64,000 nt of DNA from Chrysomallon squamiferum. Its lineage: Eukaryota > Mollusca > Gastropoda > Neomphalida > Peltospiridae. Location: assembly GCA_012295275.1 (NCBI GenBank), contig CM022675.1, positions 9,817,693 through 9,881,692 on the forward strand. Reading direction: 5' to 3'. Under the pieces are notes generated by a model. It worked only from the letters and a program-made list of their open reading frames with translations, did not search any database and had not been told where the DNA came from. Numbering within the stretch: position 1 is the stretch's first letter; each line of letters begins with the position of its first letter. Position numbers and translations under genes: made by a program. Of this stretch, positions 50,983 to 62,470 are shown piece by piece.

Positions 50983-51350
50983 AGTGGCAGTCCTCTCAAT
51001 GAATTGTAATTTATATATGAAAGTGGCAGTTCTCTTGAATATAGCATTTGGAAAACTGACAGAAGAAGTGGCTGTTCTTTTGATTATTTCTGTTTTGAAC
51101 AGTGGCAGTCTTCTTGATTGTGGTTGTTTTGAATAGTGGCAGTCTTCTTGATTGTGGTTGTTTTGAACAGTGGCAGTCTTCTTGATTATGTTTGTTTTGA
51201 CTAGTGGCAGTCTTCTTGATTATGGTTGTTTTGAACAGTGGCAGTCTTCTTGATTATGTTTGTTTTGAACAGTGGCAGTCTTCTTGATTATGGTTGTTTT
51301 GAACAGTGGCAGTCTTCGTCATTATGTTTTTCAAATAGTGGCAGTAGTAT
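50983..51350. repeat. 34-bp minisatellite (AGTGGCAGTCTTCTTGATTA)
   Basis: AGTGGCAGTC starts at 51101, 51135, 51169, 51203, 51237, 51271, 51305 and 51337, an almost exact 34-bp period. Older, diverged copies extend left to about 50983. Confidence 0.95.
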
Positions 51351-52330
51351 ACTTGAAAAATAGCTGTAGTTTTGGCAAAAGTACAGAATGTCCTCAATTT
51401 AACAAATTAAGAAAAGCAAAGAGTGTCTGTTAATTTTGATAGTCTGTTAAATTCTTAAAATGACAATATTTTAATGTTATTATAATTTTAAAAATTTGAA
51501 AATTATAATCACAAAGACATCATTCTTGTTTTTATTGTGAATTCTAACTGAATTAGTCTTTAGTCTGTTAAATCTGAAACCAGAGGAAACACTGTCTGTT
51601 AAGTTGTGAGTTCACTGTAGTTTGTATGAGTGAGGTTGTGATTTTGAGTGTGGAAGTTTGCAAAGCAACTATCATGTTAATACTGATATTTGGCAAATAT
51701 ACTGATATTTTTGAATATTTTTCTTTTTAGTGCTTTTCTTTTATTGATATCTGTTTCATATGTGGCTATGTAACACATAGACATGCACACACGTACACAG
51801 AGATATAGAGAGAAAGGAAGAAAGAGATACTGAGAGAGAAAGAGTGAAGAAATAAACAGAGACAAATGGAAAGACAGCAACATATTACTTAAAACCAAAT
51901 TTAAAATAAACATCCAAGTACATTTTGAAACCCATCAACGTGAATTGTGGGTAACTGAGACTACACAGTTTGTACAAATTGTACAACAGGCGGGTAACAG
52001 GGTCTGTTTAATGGGTGGGTCATTTTGTACACAGACAACTCAATGGGATTTTGGCTGCGAAATGGTTAACAAAGGTGCTATAATTGTCCACACACTTAAA
52101 GTTGTTTTCAGTCTGTTAGGAAGACATTTTCACAGGTTAATATGAAAGCACTAAGCATACACAAGGCAAACACAGCCAATATTTTCTTTGTAAGAGTGAA
52201 ATATGGTACGTTTTCAAAGACGTTTTTAAGTAATTTTTTATTTCTTTTTTTATTATTATCAGTGTCTATCATATTAGATTGTGTTTGTGTTTCATCTTGT
52301 GTAAATATATTCATTTTTTATTTATTTAAC
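51351..52330. other. Unique sequence, no gene seen
   Basis: Short GA repeats near 51800-51850. An acceptor/donor-like pair at about 52111-52136 bounds only 24 nt. Confidence 0.4.
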
Positions 52331-53040
52331 TTTTTATTTTTTGTTTTTAAAACTTTTTTTATTACCTGGGGTTTTTGGGTTTTTTTTTTTTTCTTTCTGC
52401 AGAGAAATGCACTGTTTTTCTCTGTTTTTAAAGTAGTATTTCTTTTTTACTTTTTTCTTTCCTTACTTTTCTTTTTTGTTCTCTCTTTTATTTCTTCTTT
52501 CTTTTTCTTCATTCTTTAATATCTTTTCATTTTTTCTTTCTTTTATTTTTCCATTTCTTTGTACTTTTTTTGGTCTTTTTTTTTTTTGTTTTCTTTCTAT
52601 CTTTTCTTTCTTTCTTTCTCTTTTTCTGTTATTCTTCATTTTAATTCTTTTTCAATTTGACTTTTTTCCTTCTTATCTTTCTTTTATTTTTTTTATATTT
52701 ATTTATGTTTTAAACTTTTAAAATTTTATTTATTATTAGTACTTTTTCTTTTTATTTAGTTATTCAAATTCAGTTCTTTTCCTTTTTTTAAAATTAAAAC
52801 GTGGCAAATCTCTAAGAATGAAAAAAATAATAAAATATTTTATTCATTTTGTTCTCAAATTTCAACTATCTTTTATATAAGAAAATAAATAAATAAATAA
52901 ATAAATAATGTTGCTTTAATGCCACCCCACCCACTTCACCGAAAAAATAAAAAAAAATAAAAATAAAAATAAATAAATAAATAAATAAGTAAATAAATAA
53001 AGACAAACGTTAATAACAATAATTTAAAAAAAATACCAAC
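52331..53040. repeat. T/C-rich tract then AAAT arrays
   Basis: TTTC/TTTTCT-rich plus strand at about 52370-52700. (AAAT)n about 52880-52908 and 52955-53000. Confidence 0.85.
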
Positions 53041-53092
53041 AACAATAATAAACTGCAACAGGGATGACCTAGTTGCTGGAAAATTGTCTCCC

Positions 53093-53314
53093 TTAATAGA
53101 AGTTTTCAGATGAAGACAAAATAAGTAATGGCATACATATTTTTTTTACTTGTAATCCACTTAGAAACATGGCATCTACTTGTGAAGATATTAGACAGTC
53201 ATTATTGCTGTTATCTGTTGTAGTTTCCTCTCCTTTAAGTGGAGCACCGCCATAAATCAACCATTTAACTGCTTCTTGCTTAGACAGACAGCCATGTTTT
53301 AGCTGGAATGCCAA
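53093..53314 (-). other. Weak minus-strand open frame, possible exon
   Basis: An open frame reading KHGCLSKQEAVKWLIYGG and onward to SSQVDAMFLSGLQ. A TTCCAG before it (near 53304) and a CAAGTAAAAA after it are possible but weak splice sites. Composition is non-repetitive. No family is recognised, and CpG content is low. Confidence 0.25.
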
Positions 53315-53339
53315 GCTTTTACTTTCTCAGAGAAATGTT

Positions 53340-53780
53340 AAAAATGGTTTCTGTTGTCATGGCGATGCTGTTCTCTGAGAATGTCAGTGAATTAGTCTTT
53401 TATTTGAATTCTATGATGATAATAATAATAACAGTGATTATAATGATGATGATGATGATGATAATAATAAAGTAATAATAATAATAATAATAGCAGAAGT
53501 AATTATAATAATAACAATAACAAAAACAGTGATATAATAATAATAATAATAATTGTAACAAAGCAACAATAACTTTAGCATTAATAATAATAATCACAAT
53601 AATAATCACAATAACAATAACAACAATTACATAATAATAATAATAATAATAATGACAATGATAACAACAATAACAACAACAAAAACAATAACAGCAATAA
53701 TAATAAGATGATGAAATAATGAGCATAATGATAAATAAACAATAAACAATAAACAAACAAACCCTAAACAAATAATAACA
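53340..53780. repeat. AAT/GAT/CAA triplet region
   Basis: Mixed triplets at about 53413-53765. The X-box-like GTTGTCATGGCGAT lies just before, at 53353-53366. Confidence 0.9.
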
Positions 53781-54600
53781 ATAATTAAAATTGTGTATAT
53801 TACACATTTAAAAAGTTTAAAAAAACAAAAACAAACAATATTTCAAAGAATAAACATTTAAAAATTGAAACTTAAAAGAAGCCATTGTACAAACTTTTTA
53901 TCTTGTAGTTATACCCACAAACTCGACAATCTATTATTTATTTATTATTTTCTTTTATTACGATAACTCAGTTTTCTCTTATTTACGCTTCTTTATTTTA
54001 TTTTTCTAATCACCGCAGATACAGAGTCACCTAATACACATTTAGAATATTTAAAAAAACTTACACCTCAATTTCTCGAACAGTACAGAACTGTATGCTA
54101 CAAAAACCCACCAGTGTTTATGTTCAGGTGTTTTGTAGATAAGATGCAATACCTTGAAGGCTTCGGTTCTCTTGATGATGGAGGAATGCACACAGAGAGA
54201 AAGAAAACAAATGTCTGAATCCAGATAATAATTGTAGATGATAAAAAGGATGTTTGTGTCTGTTAGCCTGAGGGGTTTTTGTTTATGTTTGTGATTTGAA
54301 AGATAATATATTTATTTAGTTTTTTATGTGTCTGTTCATGAAGAAGTAATAATTTTTTGTTTTGGTGTTTTGATAGTTTTGTAATTTAAAAAGAGAAAAT
54401 GTTATTATTATTTTTTTTTTTTAAATTAATATATATTGCAACTACTTTATCTTTCTCTCATTCTTCTTTCTTTCAGTTTATATATTTTTATTTTCTGTTA
54501 TTATTACTCAGTGAACTTTTTTTTTTCTCACTTTTTTAGCTGTTAGTATATTTTTTTTCACTGTCTGTATATAAATAAATACATGTTTGTATATAGATGG
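53781..54600. other. AT-rich unique sequence
   Basis: No gene is seen. Confidence 0.4.
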
Positions 54601-54753
54601 AGGTGTGTGTGTGTGTGTGTGTGTGTGTGTCTTTGTGTGATTGAATCTATTTTAGCTGTTAGTATATTTTGTTTTCTTCTTTCTGCACATCTGCACATGT
54701 ATACACATGCACACACACACAGAAACCCCCCACACACAAACTCATACAAAACC

Positions 54754-54795
<42 letters not shown>
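54601..54795. repeat. (GT)n and (CA)n arrays in opposite orientation
   Basis: (GT)n at about 54604-54631 and (CA)n at about 54758-54793, about 130 bp apart. They can pair as an inverted repeat. Confidence 0.93.
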
Positions 54796-54796
<1 letters not shown>

Positions 54797-54959
54797 GAAA
54801 GAAAATACATCTGTTTTAAAAAAAATCTTCACAGAGCTTTGTCCCATAAATCTCTCTCTTCCCATTGTTATGAAATGATCCAAAGAATGTTTCCAATCCT
54901 GCACATTATGGGGCAACCAGATGCAATTACTGCCAAGATTGAACAAACAGATGTGCACT

Positions 54960-55880
54960 CCAACCCAGAGCATGTACTGCCTTAGTTCAAGTCCCTCTGA
55001 CAATCAGAAAAAAAAAAAAAAACCCCAAACATTTAAGTGTACAAAGGAGCAAGAGCAGTCTTTCTGCTTGGGCAGGGTAAAAATATTTAAGTGTATTCTT
55101 CCTTAATCCATGTCCCTCTAACAATCATATGAGGGTTTAAAAAAAAAAAAAAAAAAAAAAAAACAATTTAAATTTTTGGAGCAGATTCAATGTTTTAACT
55201 TCAGGAGGGGACAAGTATTTAAGCATACATTGCCATAGTTCAGTCCCTCTAACATAAATAAGGTAATAAAAAACAAAACATTTAACTATAATCAGGAGCA
55301 GATCCAATGTGTCCACTTTGGGAGAGGATAAAATATTTAAATATATTCTGCCTTTGTCCATGTCACTCTAACAATACAATCGGAAGAAGGTTAAAATAAA
55401 ACAAAACAAAAAAACAAAAACAATTGACAGGAGCAAGTCCAATGTTTTCACCTGGGACACTAAAAATATTTAAGTATATACTACCTTAGTCCATGTCTCT
55501 CTAACAATCAGAAAGGGTTAAGAAAATAAAAAATATTTAAATACAGACAGGAGCAGGTCCAGTCTTTCAGCTTATGGAGGGCAAAAGAATATAAGTATAT
55601 ACCACCTCAGTCCATGTCAATCTATCACTCAAGATGAGGGCTTATAAAAAACAACTGAAAAAACATTTAAATACAGAGACAGGGGTAGACCAAAAGTTTC
55701 TAGCTGGGGAGGGTAAAAACATTTAACATCCATGTCCCTGGAAGAGAATAATAAAAACAAAACAAAAAACAATTTAGATGTAAAATCAGTGCCTGATCTG
55801 GTATTTCCTCCTAAGATGTGTATCATCAGCTACACAAAGAGTCAGGGAAGATCCACAGTTTCTGGAGGTGGAGGGCTTTA
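54960..55880. repeat. ~115-130-bp diverged tandem repeat, about 7 copies
   Basis: CATGTCCCTCTAACAATCA-type words recur near 54985, 55107, 55240, 55357, 55491, 55612 and 55728, each followed by an A-rich stretch, AGGAGCAGRTCCAATGT-like sequence and GTAAAAATATTTAAGTATA. Confidence 0.85.
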
Positions 55881-56199
55881 GGGAGGGTAAATAAAAATGT
55901 TTTTTAAAAAAAAGTATCTCCAGAATCATCATGTTTAAGGTGGTCTGAATAAGTTAAAGAATATTAAATATATATTCAGTGAAGTGTCTGGGATTTCCAA
56001 CACTAAGGTGTGTAAAAAATATATATATGGGATTGTTCTGTTATTTCCACATATGAATGGCTTTTGTAGGTCAAAAAAAATTTAGGTACAGAGCCAGTGT
56101 CAGTTCCAAAATAACCTAGAGGAAGTCTTAGGAGTCATTCTGAATGTAAGAGAAAATTTGAGATTTAATAATTATAATTTTTTAATAGGATGACAGACC

Positions 56200-56935
56200 T
56201 AAGTGGCAGACCTATATTAAGCTACACTTTTGTTCAGCCTCAAATGTATGACAGATTATACAGCAGTATTCTCACTGGTTCTGACAGAGACAGTATAACA
56301 TACTGCGGCTGAACTCTGAAAAACACCCTTGGTTCTATTACAGTCTGTATAGCAGATTATGTTGGAGTTTAGATTCAAACAATTCATTGGTTTGCAACAA
56401 ACAATGTAATATTATGTGACAGATCTCTTGAAAACAGTCCTTTAGTTCATCTAAAACAGTATAATGAATTATATGACTGTCTTCTCTCAAACCACACTTT
56501 GGTTGTGTTACAATAAGCACAACACTTTATGTGCCAGATCTCCACAAACAAGCCTTGGTCCAGCTTCAACCAAAACAACATATGTGGCAGATGACTTCAA
56601 ATCACCATTATTGGTTCAGCTACAAACACTTTTTCAGAAACCATTCTTGTTCCAATCATAAACAGTATGACATATTCCCTGGTTCTGGCACAAATAGTGT
56701 AACAAATTGTATGGTAATCCTTTCTCAAACCACCCACTGGTTCTGTTACAACCAATAAATTATTACGTGGCAGTCTTCCTTCAAAAATTATCTTCTGGTT
56801 CTGTTACAATCAGCTTAATTGATCATGTGGAAGTCCTCTCTCAGACTACGCTTTTGGTTTTGCAACAAATGGTGAAGCCTTTTCAAAGAGTTCCTACAGG
56901 TATTTTGTCATGTTTCTAGAATGCAATTTGCATTT
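56200..56935. repeat. ~57-bp diverged tandem repeat, about 11 copies
   Basis: CTTGGTTCTGTTACAA-type words recur near 56329, 56386, 56442, 56501, 56554, 56609, 56647, 56680, 56738, 56796 and 56853, with GTATAACAAATTATGTGGCA and CTCTCTCAAACCAC in between. Confidence 0.88.
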
Positions 56936-57124
56936 CTTACAGGGCAGGTAAGTACAACATCATTATTGTTCATGTTAGTAGTTCAAAATGAGTGTGCAAA
57001 ATGCTAGGCATGCTGGGAATGTGGTAGTAAGAAAAGAGAATCTTTGAAAAAAAAAAGAAGAAGAAATTGTTGTCTAGTTAGCATTGTGAGAGTTGTTAAG
57101 ATTTTGTGAATTCATTTAATAGAG

Positions 57125-57154
57125 TACAAATTTATACATACATACATACATACA

Positions 57155-57188
<34 letters not shown>

Positions 57189-57210
57189 CATACATATATA
57201 TACACAAACA
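57125..57210. repeat. (ATAC)n microsatellite
   Basis: ATAC array at about 57135-57186 with TA and CA extensions. Confidence 0.93.
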
Positions 57211-57264
57211 AAACACACACACATTGATATATTATACCTATATTATTGGTTTTTAACATTCCAG

Positions 57265-57312
57265 CCACATTACTGCAGCAGAAGAGAATTCTCCATGCAA
57301 TCAGACTCATCA
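57265..57312 (+). CDS. Candidate internal exon (48 nt), weak
   Basis: Acceptor TTTTTAACATTCCAG and donor TCA|GTGAGT bound 48 nt. All three frames are open; phase 1 to 1 reads TLLQQKRILHAIRLI. Support rests on the splice words only, next to a repeat-rich region. Confidence 0.2.
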
Positions 57313-57339
57313 GTGAGTTTTAGTCGGTTTCTTGGTTCT

Positions 57340-58060
57340 GGTTCAGAAGATAAACACTTAATTGGTACAGTGGTTAATTTCCTAGATCATTGGTTCTGTC
57401 CACAGTTCAGTGCTTTTTGTAACTAAGTAGTTATGATGATTGGTTATCTGTTTTGTTTTTTGTTGTTAATTTTGAGGATCACTGGCTTCTCTAAAGTCAG
57501 ATGATTTAACGGATAATAAATGCTGTTGTATTACTGGTTAACAATATTGTTGTGCATTTTGTTTCAAGAACTCCTGAAGTGGTTCAAAAGGTTAATTTTT
57601 GTTTTTATCAGTAGTTCAGAGTTAAATGTTTCATTGGTTTTTTGTTGATTGTGTGGTGGTTTCATTGTTCAGTGATTCTGTTCATAGCTGATAGTGTTTC
57701 TTTTCATTGTTTATATAGTCATAAGTTTTTTCATAGTTATGTGCAATGCTGGCTTGTTTCATAGTTGATTGTCTCAGTGGTTTATTTCATTTTTCCACAG
57801 TCTGTGTGGTTCGTTTCATAGTTAATTTTCTTATTGGTTCATTTGACAGTTCTTCAGTAGTTATTTCACTGTCCATTGTTTCAGTGTTTCATTTCATAGT
57901 TGGTTATTTCTGTGGTTCATTTCTTTTTTTAATAGTCTGTGTGGTTCATTTCATGGTTCATTGATTTGTATTTTAATGTGATTTTGGTAATTATTTCATA
58001 GTTAATTTTCTAATTATTTTTTTTTTAATTTTCTAATTATTTCACAGTTCATTATCATCT
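57340..58060. repeat. Degenerate TCATAGTT/GGTTCATTT repeat
   Basis: Many diverged copies of TTTCATAGTTGATT and GTGGTTCATTTC, clearest at 57650-58050, unit about 30-35 bp. Confidence 0.65.
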
Positions 58061-58370
58061 CTCTGCTTCTTTGCTTATCAGCCCACCTGATTTCATTCAC
58101 TCAGGGTTCAAGCACGCTAGCCTGGACTCAAACAATAGCATGAAAGTGAGGAAGTAAAATATAAAGATAATGATATAAGCTGTAATGCAACCACAATTAA
58201 AACGCTGTATTTCCATTACATGTAGGCCTTCCGTGGTCTCAGTCTACGGACTGAAAAAAAAAAAAAAAAATTGGTCCAAACTTCACTAGGTCAGTGTGAG
58301 AGGATGGAACATTGTGACCTTACAAAGTCACTTTGATCTGGCACCGAGATTAGATCTTTCAACTTACCAG

Positions 58371-58445
58371 CCACAGTAACCACGCACCTTATCACATTCT
58401 GTCTCGCTCTTGTAAACAAACGATGATAAGTTTCTCTTATCTCAA
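58371..58445. other. CpG-retaining exon-like islet, strand uncertain
   Basis: Plus strand: CAACTTACCAG acceptor and CAA|GTGAGA donor with an open frame containing HILSRSCKQTMISFSYL. Minus strand: CTTGAG acceptor and GCTG|GTAAGT donor with an open frame IRETYHRLFTRARQNVI. Both cannot be right. It also contains the GATA palindrome GATAAG-TTTCT-CTTATC at 58424-58440. Confidence 0.2.
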
Positions 58446-58597
58446 GTGAGAAGTAAGTTTTTTGAAGAAAAGTGAAAAAATTCTGTATCTTGTTTTAATC
58501 CACCAGGATTTTATAATAATCCTTCATAATGCTTCAAGTATACATGAAGTCTGTTGTTTATTGTAACTGTTTACATTTCTTCAGAAACTTTCTGAAG

Positions 58598-58900
58598 ATT
58601 TCAGTAGTGTGATGGTTAAGATGTTAGTGTTAAGAGGTTTACATCCAGAGTTCAAATCTTGATTTTGGGAGCTATATGTAACAACATATTTTAACAGTCT
58701 TAATGAATCTATTATATTAGTGGTTGGAGCAAGATGCTGGGGTCCAACAGTATAATGTTTAAGCTATTAGTGTTAAGAAGTTTAGGTCCTGAGATCAAAT
58801 CCAAGTGTTTGCTTCTTCAGAAAAAAAAAAAAATGGTGGTAGTGAAAGAATATTATAATAGCATATTTTAATAGTCTTCATAAATCCGTACAGCACATGG
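58598..58900 (+). mobile_element. Two tandem tRNA-like SINE fragments (~150-bp unit)
   Basis: Copy 1: GTGTGATGGTTAAGATGTTA...AGAGTTCAAATCTTG (about 58607-58662). Copy 2: AGTATAATGTTTAAGCTATT...TGAGATCAAATCCAAG (about 58749-58805). Both are followed by CATATTTTAAyAGTCTT. The TGGTTAAG and GTTCAAATC words sit like tRNA A and B boxes. Confidence 0.45.
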
Positions 58901-59570
58901 ATGAGCTTCAGTTGGCAATGAGATCAGTTGTCTTCAGTGCATCCCTTTCTTATATCTGTCCATCTCTCTCTCTCTGCCTCCCTCTCTCTCTCTCTCTGTA
59001 TCACTCCTCTCATTCTTTGTACAATCCTTAACAGCAAGCTTGACACCAAGTACATTTGTAAACGAAAAATATATCAAGTGTATTATCAAATAAAACATTT
59101 CTTTATTTACATTTAACTCTTAACACTTCATTACAAACACAGGTTTGGCCAGACACAGTGCATTCATTCTCCTGTACTGAACACGACCTATCTTGGTTTG
59201 TTGGTGACCTCCAAAACATACCGATGCACATCTATTCAGCTGCCTTGATATACTATCACTGAGTGTTCAATAAATCTAGCTTTTCACACCTGGCTGACAG
59301 CTAATAGATTTATTACTCTGCACTTTCTTGAATAAAGCAGCTTATTAAAAGTGGAATGGGGTGGAATTTAAAATAGATCAGTTTGTGTAAAGTTATTGTT
59401 TGGAAATGTGTAGGAATTGAAAAAAAAAAAATAATAATGATGATGATGAAACATGAGAAACTGTTTTATTTTTTAGCCACATTTCAGAAATATGAGATCA
59501 TGTTTGTTGGATGATGAGAAATAAGAAAAAGATTAGAAAATATTTTTGTAAAACAATGACTGCAACATCA
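58901..59570. other. Unique sequence, no gene seen
   Basis: Short CT repeats at about 58964-58999. An acceptor-like TTTTATTTTTTAG near 59476 is followed by only 15 open codons. Confidence 0.4.
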
Positions 59571-59576
59571 GCAGCA

Positions 59577-59865
59577 GCCCAACAACAACAGCAACTACAA
59601 CAACAACAACAACAATAATAATAATAATTTTGATGATGATGATGATGATGATACAATAACAATAACTATAATGACAACATCAACAGTAACAGCAGTGGTA
59701 ACAGTGATAGTAATAGTGTAATAACAACAATAAAAGAAAAGCAGCAGCAGCAGCAGCAGCAGCAGTAGCAGTAGTAGAAGTAGTAGTAGTAGTAGAGGTA
59801 GCAGCTGTTGAAATTGTAATAGTAGTAACATTAATAACAACAACAATACTACTAAACAACCCCAG

Positions 59866-59900
<35 letters not shown>

Positions 59901-59910
59901 GTTGATGCTG
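59577..59910. repeat. CAA, GAT, CAG, AGT and ACT triplet arrays
   Basis: Successive trinucleotide blocks, including (CAG)n at about 59742-59765 and (ACT)n at about 59868-59900. Confidence 0.93.
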
Positions 59911-60067
59911 CTGTTATTTGATGAAGATAATGATATTTTGATTTTTGACAAGGTTGTGGTAATTTTATTGTTATTATTATTTTACACACATAAGATATAA
60001 AATGAAATATTTTTATTTATATATTTTATTTTACCTTTTAGTATTTTTTTTTTTTTTTTTTTTTTAG

Positions 60068-60122
60068 TGGATACATACTTTCATACTGAAGCAAATACTG
60101 AAATTCATGAAGTAAATAAAAG
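60068..60122 (+). CDS. Candidate internal exon (55 nt), unknown gene
   Basis: A run of more than 20 T followed by AG, and a consensus donor AAAAG|GTAAGT, bound 55 nt. Only one frame is open (phase 1 in, phase 2 out), reading DTYFHTEANTEIHEVNK. Its incoming phase fits the outgoing phase of the candidates at 27152, 32212 and 57312. The sequence is unique. No family is recognised with confidence. Confidence 0.4.
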
Positions 60123-60655
60123 GTAAGTCAAAATATTTTATTTTTAACACAGATTTCCAAAATAACCAATCAGATGCTTCTAATGTCTTTGACTGACCAA
60201 TCAAATAAAATTATTTTGATATAAATCCCTTTGATAACCAGTAATCATATATATTTAAAAACAACCTTTTTATTAATGAATTATTTCCTCTGAATATATA
60301 TATATATATATAAAAATCACAAACAATTTGATCAACATATTTCTTACTTTTCTTACTGGGTGTGAACTGCTTTTTTCTTTAAAAAAAAAAAAAAATCTTA
60401 TATATATATATATATAGGTATATTTGTTTTCTTTCTCCAACATCAAGTTAAATACTTGTTACAGATAAAGATGAAAAAGAAACATTTCTGTCTGTCTGGT
60501 AGCATGCTGGTTGTCATAGCGATATCATCTTGCAACAAGATCTCCATCACCACCCAATAGCACCCCCTGTTATCTTGTCCTTCTTCACCTTAACAAGACC
60601 CATAACCCAGATTCCTCTTATTATTAGGCCAATGAGGAAAACACTGAATACTTTG
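60123..60655. other. AT-rich unique sequence with TA runs
   Basis: (TA)n at about 60294-60313 and 60399-60416. X-box-like GTTGTCATAGCGAT at about 60510-60523. No gene is seen. Confidence 0.45.
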
Positions 60656-60659
60656 TTTT

Positions 60660-61095
60660 ACTTTCTTATATTTATTTATTTTACTATAATTAATTATTTA
60701 CTTGTTCTACATTTTTTTTCTTATTTATTTATTTTGTAATAATTAATCATGTACTTTGTTACATTTATTTATTTTTGTAATAATTAATTATATACTTTGT
60801 TTTACTTATTTATTTGTTCTATATTGTTCTTATTATTCATTTATTTTTAAATAATTAATTATATACTGTTAGATTTATTTCTTTTGTTTTACTTATTTAT
60901 TTGTTCTATATTGTTCTTATTATTTATTTATTTATTTTTGTGATAATTAATTATATACTTTGTTACATTTATTTATTTTGTTTTATTTATTTATTTGTTC
61001 TATATTGTTCTTATTATTTATTTATTTATATTTTGTTTACTTTGTTTTACTTTGTTATATTTATTTACTTGTTCTATTTTGTTCTAATGAACAAT
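60660..61095. repeat. ~90-bp tandem repeat of TTTATTTGTTCTATATTGTT
   Basis: TTGTTCTATATTGTTCTTAT recurs at about 60814, 60901 and 60995, with AATAATTAATTATATACTTT between. Units are built on TTTA repeats. Confidence 0.8.
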
Positions 61096-61164
61096 ATGTT
61101 ATCTATCCTATAGAACAATGTTAATCTTACTGTAGGTTTTTATTTTAAAAAATTCTATTTTTAC

Positions 61165-61435
61165 AAATGTCCATCCTTCCATCTGTACATCCATCCAACC
61201 AAGAATCACTTATTCATCCATCCATCCATCCATCAATCCATTCATTTATCCAAATATCCATCTATCCATTATTTTTATTTATCCATCCCTTCTTTTCCTC
61301 CTTCATTCCTTCTTTACTCCATCCATCTAACTATTTATCATGACACCCATTCATTCATGCATCTATCATAACCCTATCCAGCCTTTTACCATAAGTTTAT
61401 CCATCTATCCATCCATCCATCCATCACATGTTCGC
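61165..61435. repeat. (CATC)n-type degenerate array
   Basis: CCATCCAT tetranucleotides with many substitutions. Confidence 0.88.
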
Positions 61436-61755
61436 TCACCCGTGACCACCCTGTGACACACCCGTATGTCCTGCGTTAACCCCCAAAGCATATTAATAAA
61501 ACATTTTCATTTCCACTTGATTTCAAACGTTTCTGATGTGTTTTTTAACTGAACGGTTGACACATGCTTTCCACAAGGAAAAAAAAAAAAAAAAAAACCC
61601 CAACATATTTTATATTTCATCTTCATTTTAAAACCACAGAGCATGGCCTTTTGTGACATTATAATGTCAGTGATATGTATGGTATGTGTCGGTCTTAATG
61701 TCCTTTTTTTATTTGTTAAAGAAAAAAGTGAAAAAGAAAATGAAAAAATAGTAAT
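61436..61755. other. Short unique stretch
   Basis: A small CpG-retaining patch (about 61430-61485) and an A-run about 61579-61597. No gene is seen. Confidence 0.4.
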
Positions 61756-62470
61756 ATGAATGATGATGGCGATGATGATGGTGATAATGATGATGATAAA
61801 GGCAGAAGCAATGGTCTTGGTGATGTAGAGGTGATGGTAGTAGTAGTTATTGTAGTAGCTGTCGTGGTAGTTGTGGTAGAAGTAACTGTAGTAGTAGTGC
61901 TAGTAGAAACAGTAGGAGTAGTTGAAGTAGGAGCAGAAGCAGTAGTAGTAGTACTGAAGTAGTAGAAGATACAATAGCAGCAGAATTAGTAGCATAATAG
62001 TAGTAATAAAAGTACTACTAATAGTAGTAGTGATTGTAAAGTAGCAGTGAAAGCAGCAGTAGTTGTTATAGTAATAGTACTACTAGTAGTAGTAGTAGTA
62101 GTAGTAGTTGTAGTAGTTATAGAAGTAATATAATAATCCCTATGGTATTTTCAATTGTAATAATAACAGACATGAAATAGTAATAACAACAACAGTCCTG
62201 ATGATACTATTACAACTACTACTACAGCTATATAACTGTTACCTCTACCAACATAACCACCACCACCACAACATCTGTTACTACTACCACTACCAACATC
62301 ACTGCCACCACAACAACCACTACTACTACTACTGCCACTAGTACTACAACTACTACTTACAACTACTACTACAACCACTACTACTTCTACTACTAGTACT
62401 ACTACTACTCATTCTCCTCCTACTACTACTACTATTAGTACTAGTAATAATAATAATAATAATAAAACCA
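61756..62470. repeat. GAT/AGT/GTA then ACT/ACC triplet region
   Basis: About 700 bp of trinucleotides: GTA/AGT-rich on the left, their complement ACT/ACC on the right, so the two halves are partly reverse-complementary. The Val/Ser-rich open frames are artefacts. Confidence 0.9.

Noticed and set aside
52390-52520. Excellent acceptor TTTTCTTTCTGCAG followed by an open frame
   Set aside because: The downstream frame is a low-complexity Phe/Leu translation of T/C-rich DNA without a credible donor.
56822-56947. Long open frame up to the donor-like GCAG|GTAAGT at 56948
   Set aside because: It runs through two units of the 57-bp tandem array, so the openness reflects the repeat; only the donor word is kept as an observation.
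61756-62378. Val-rich and Ser/Gly-rich open frames
   Set aside because: They are triplet-repeat translations without any non-repetitive core.
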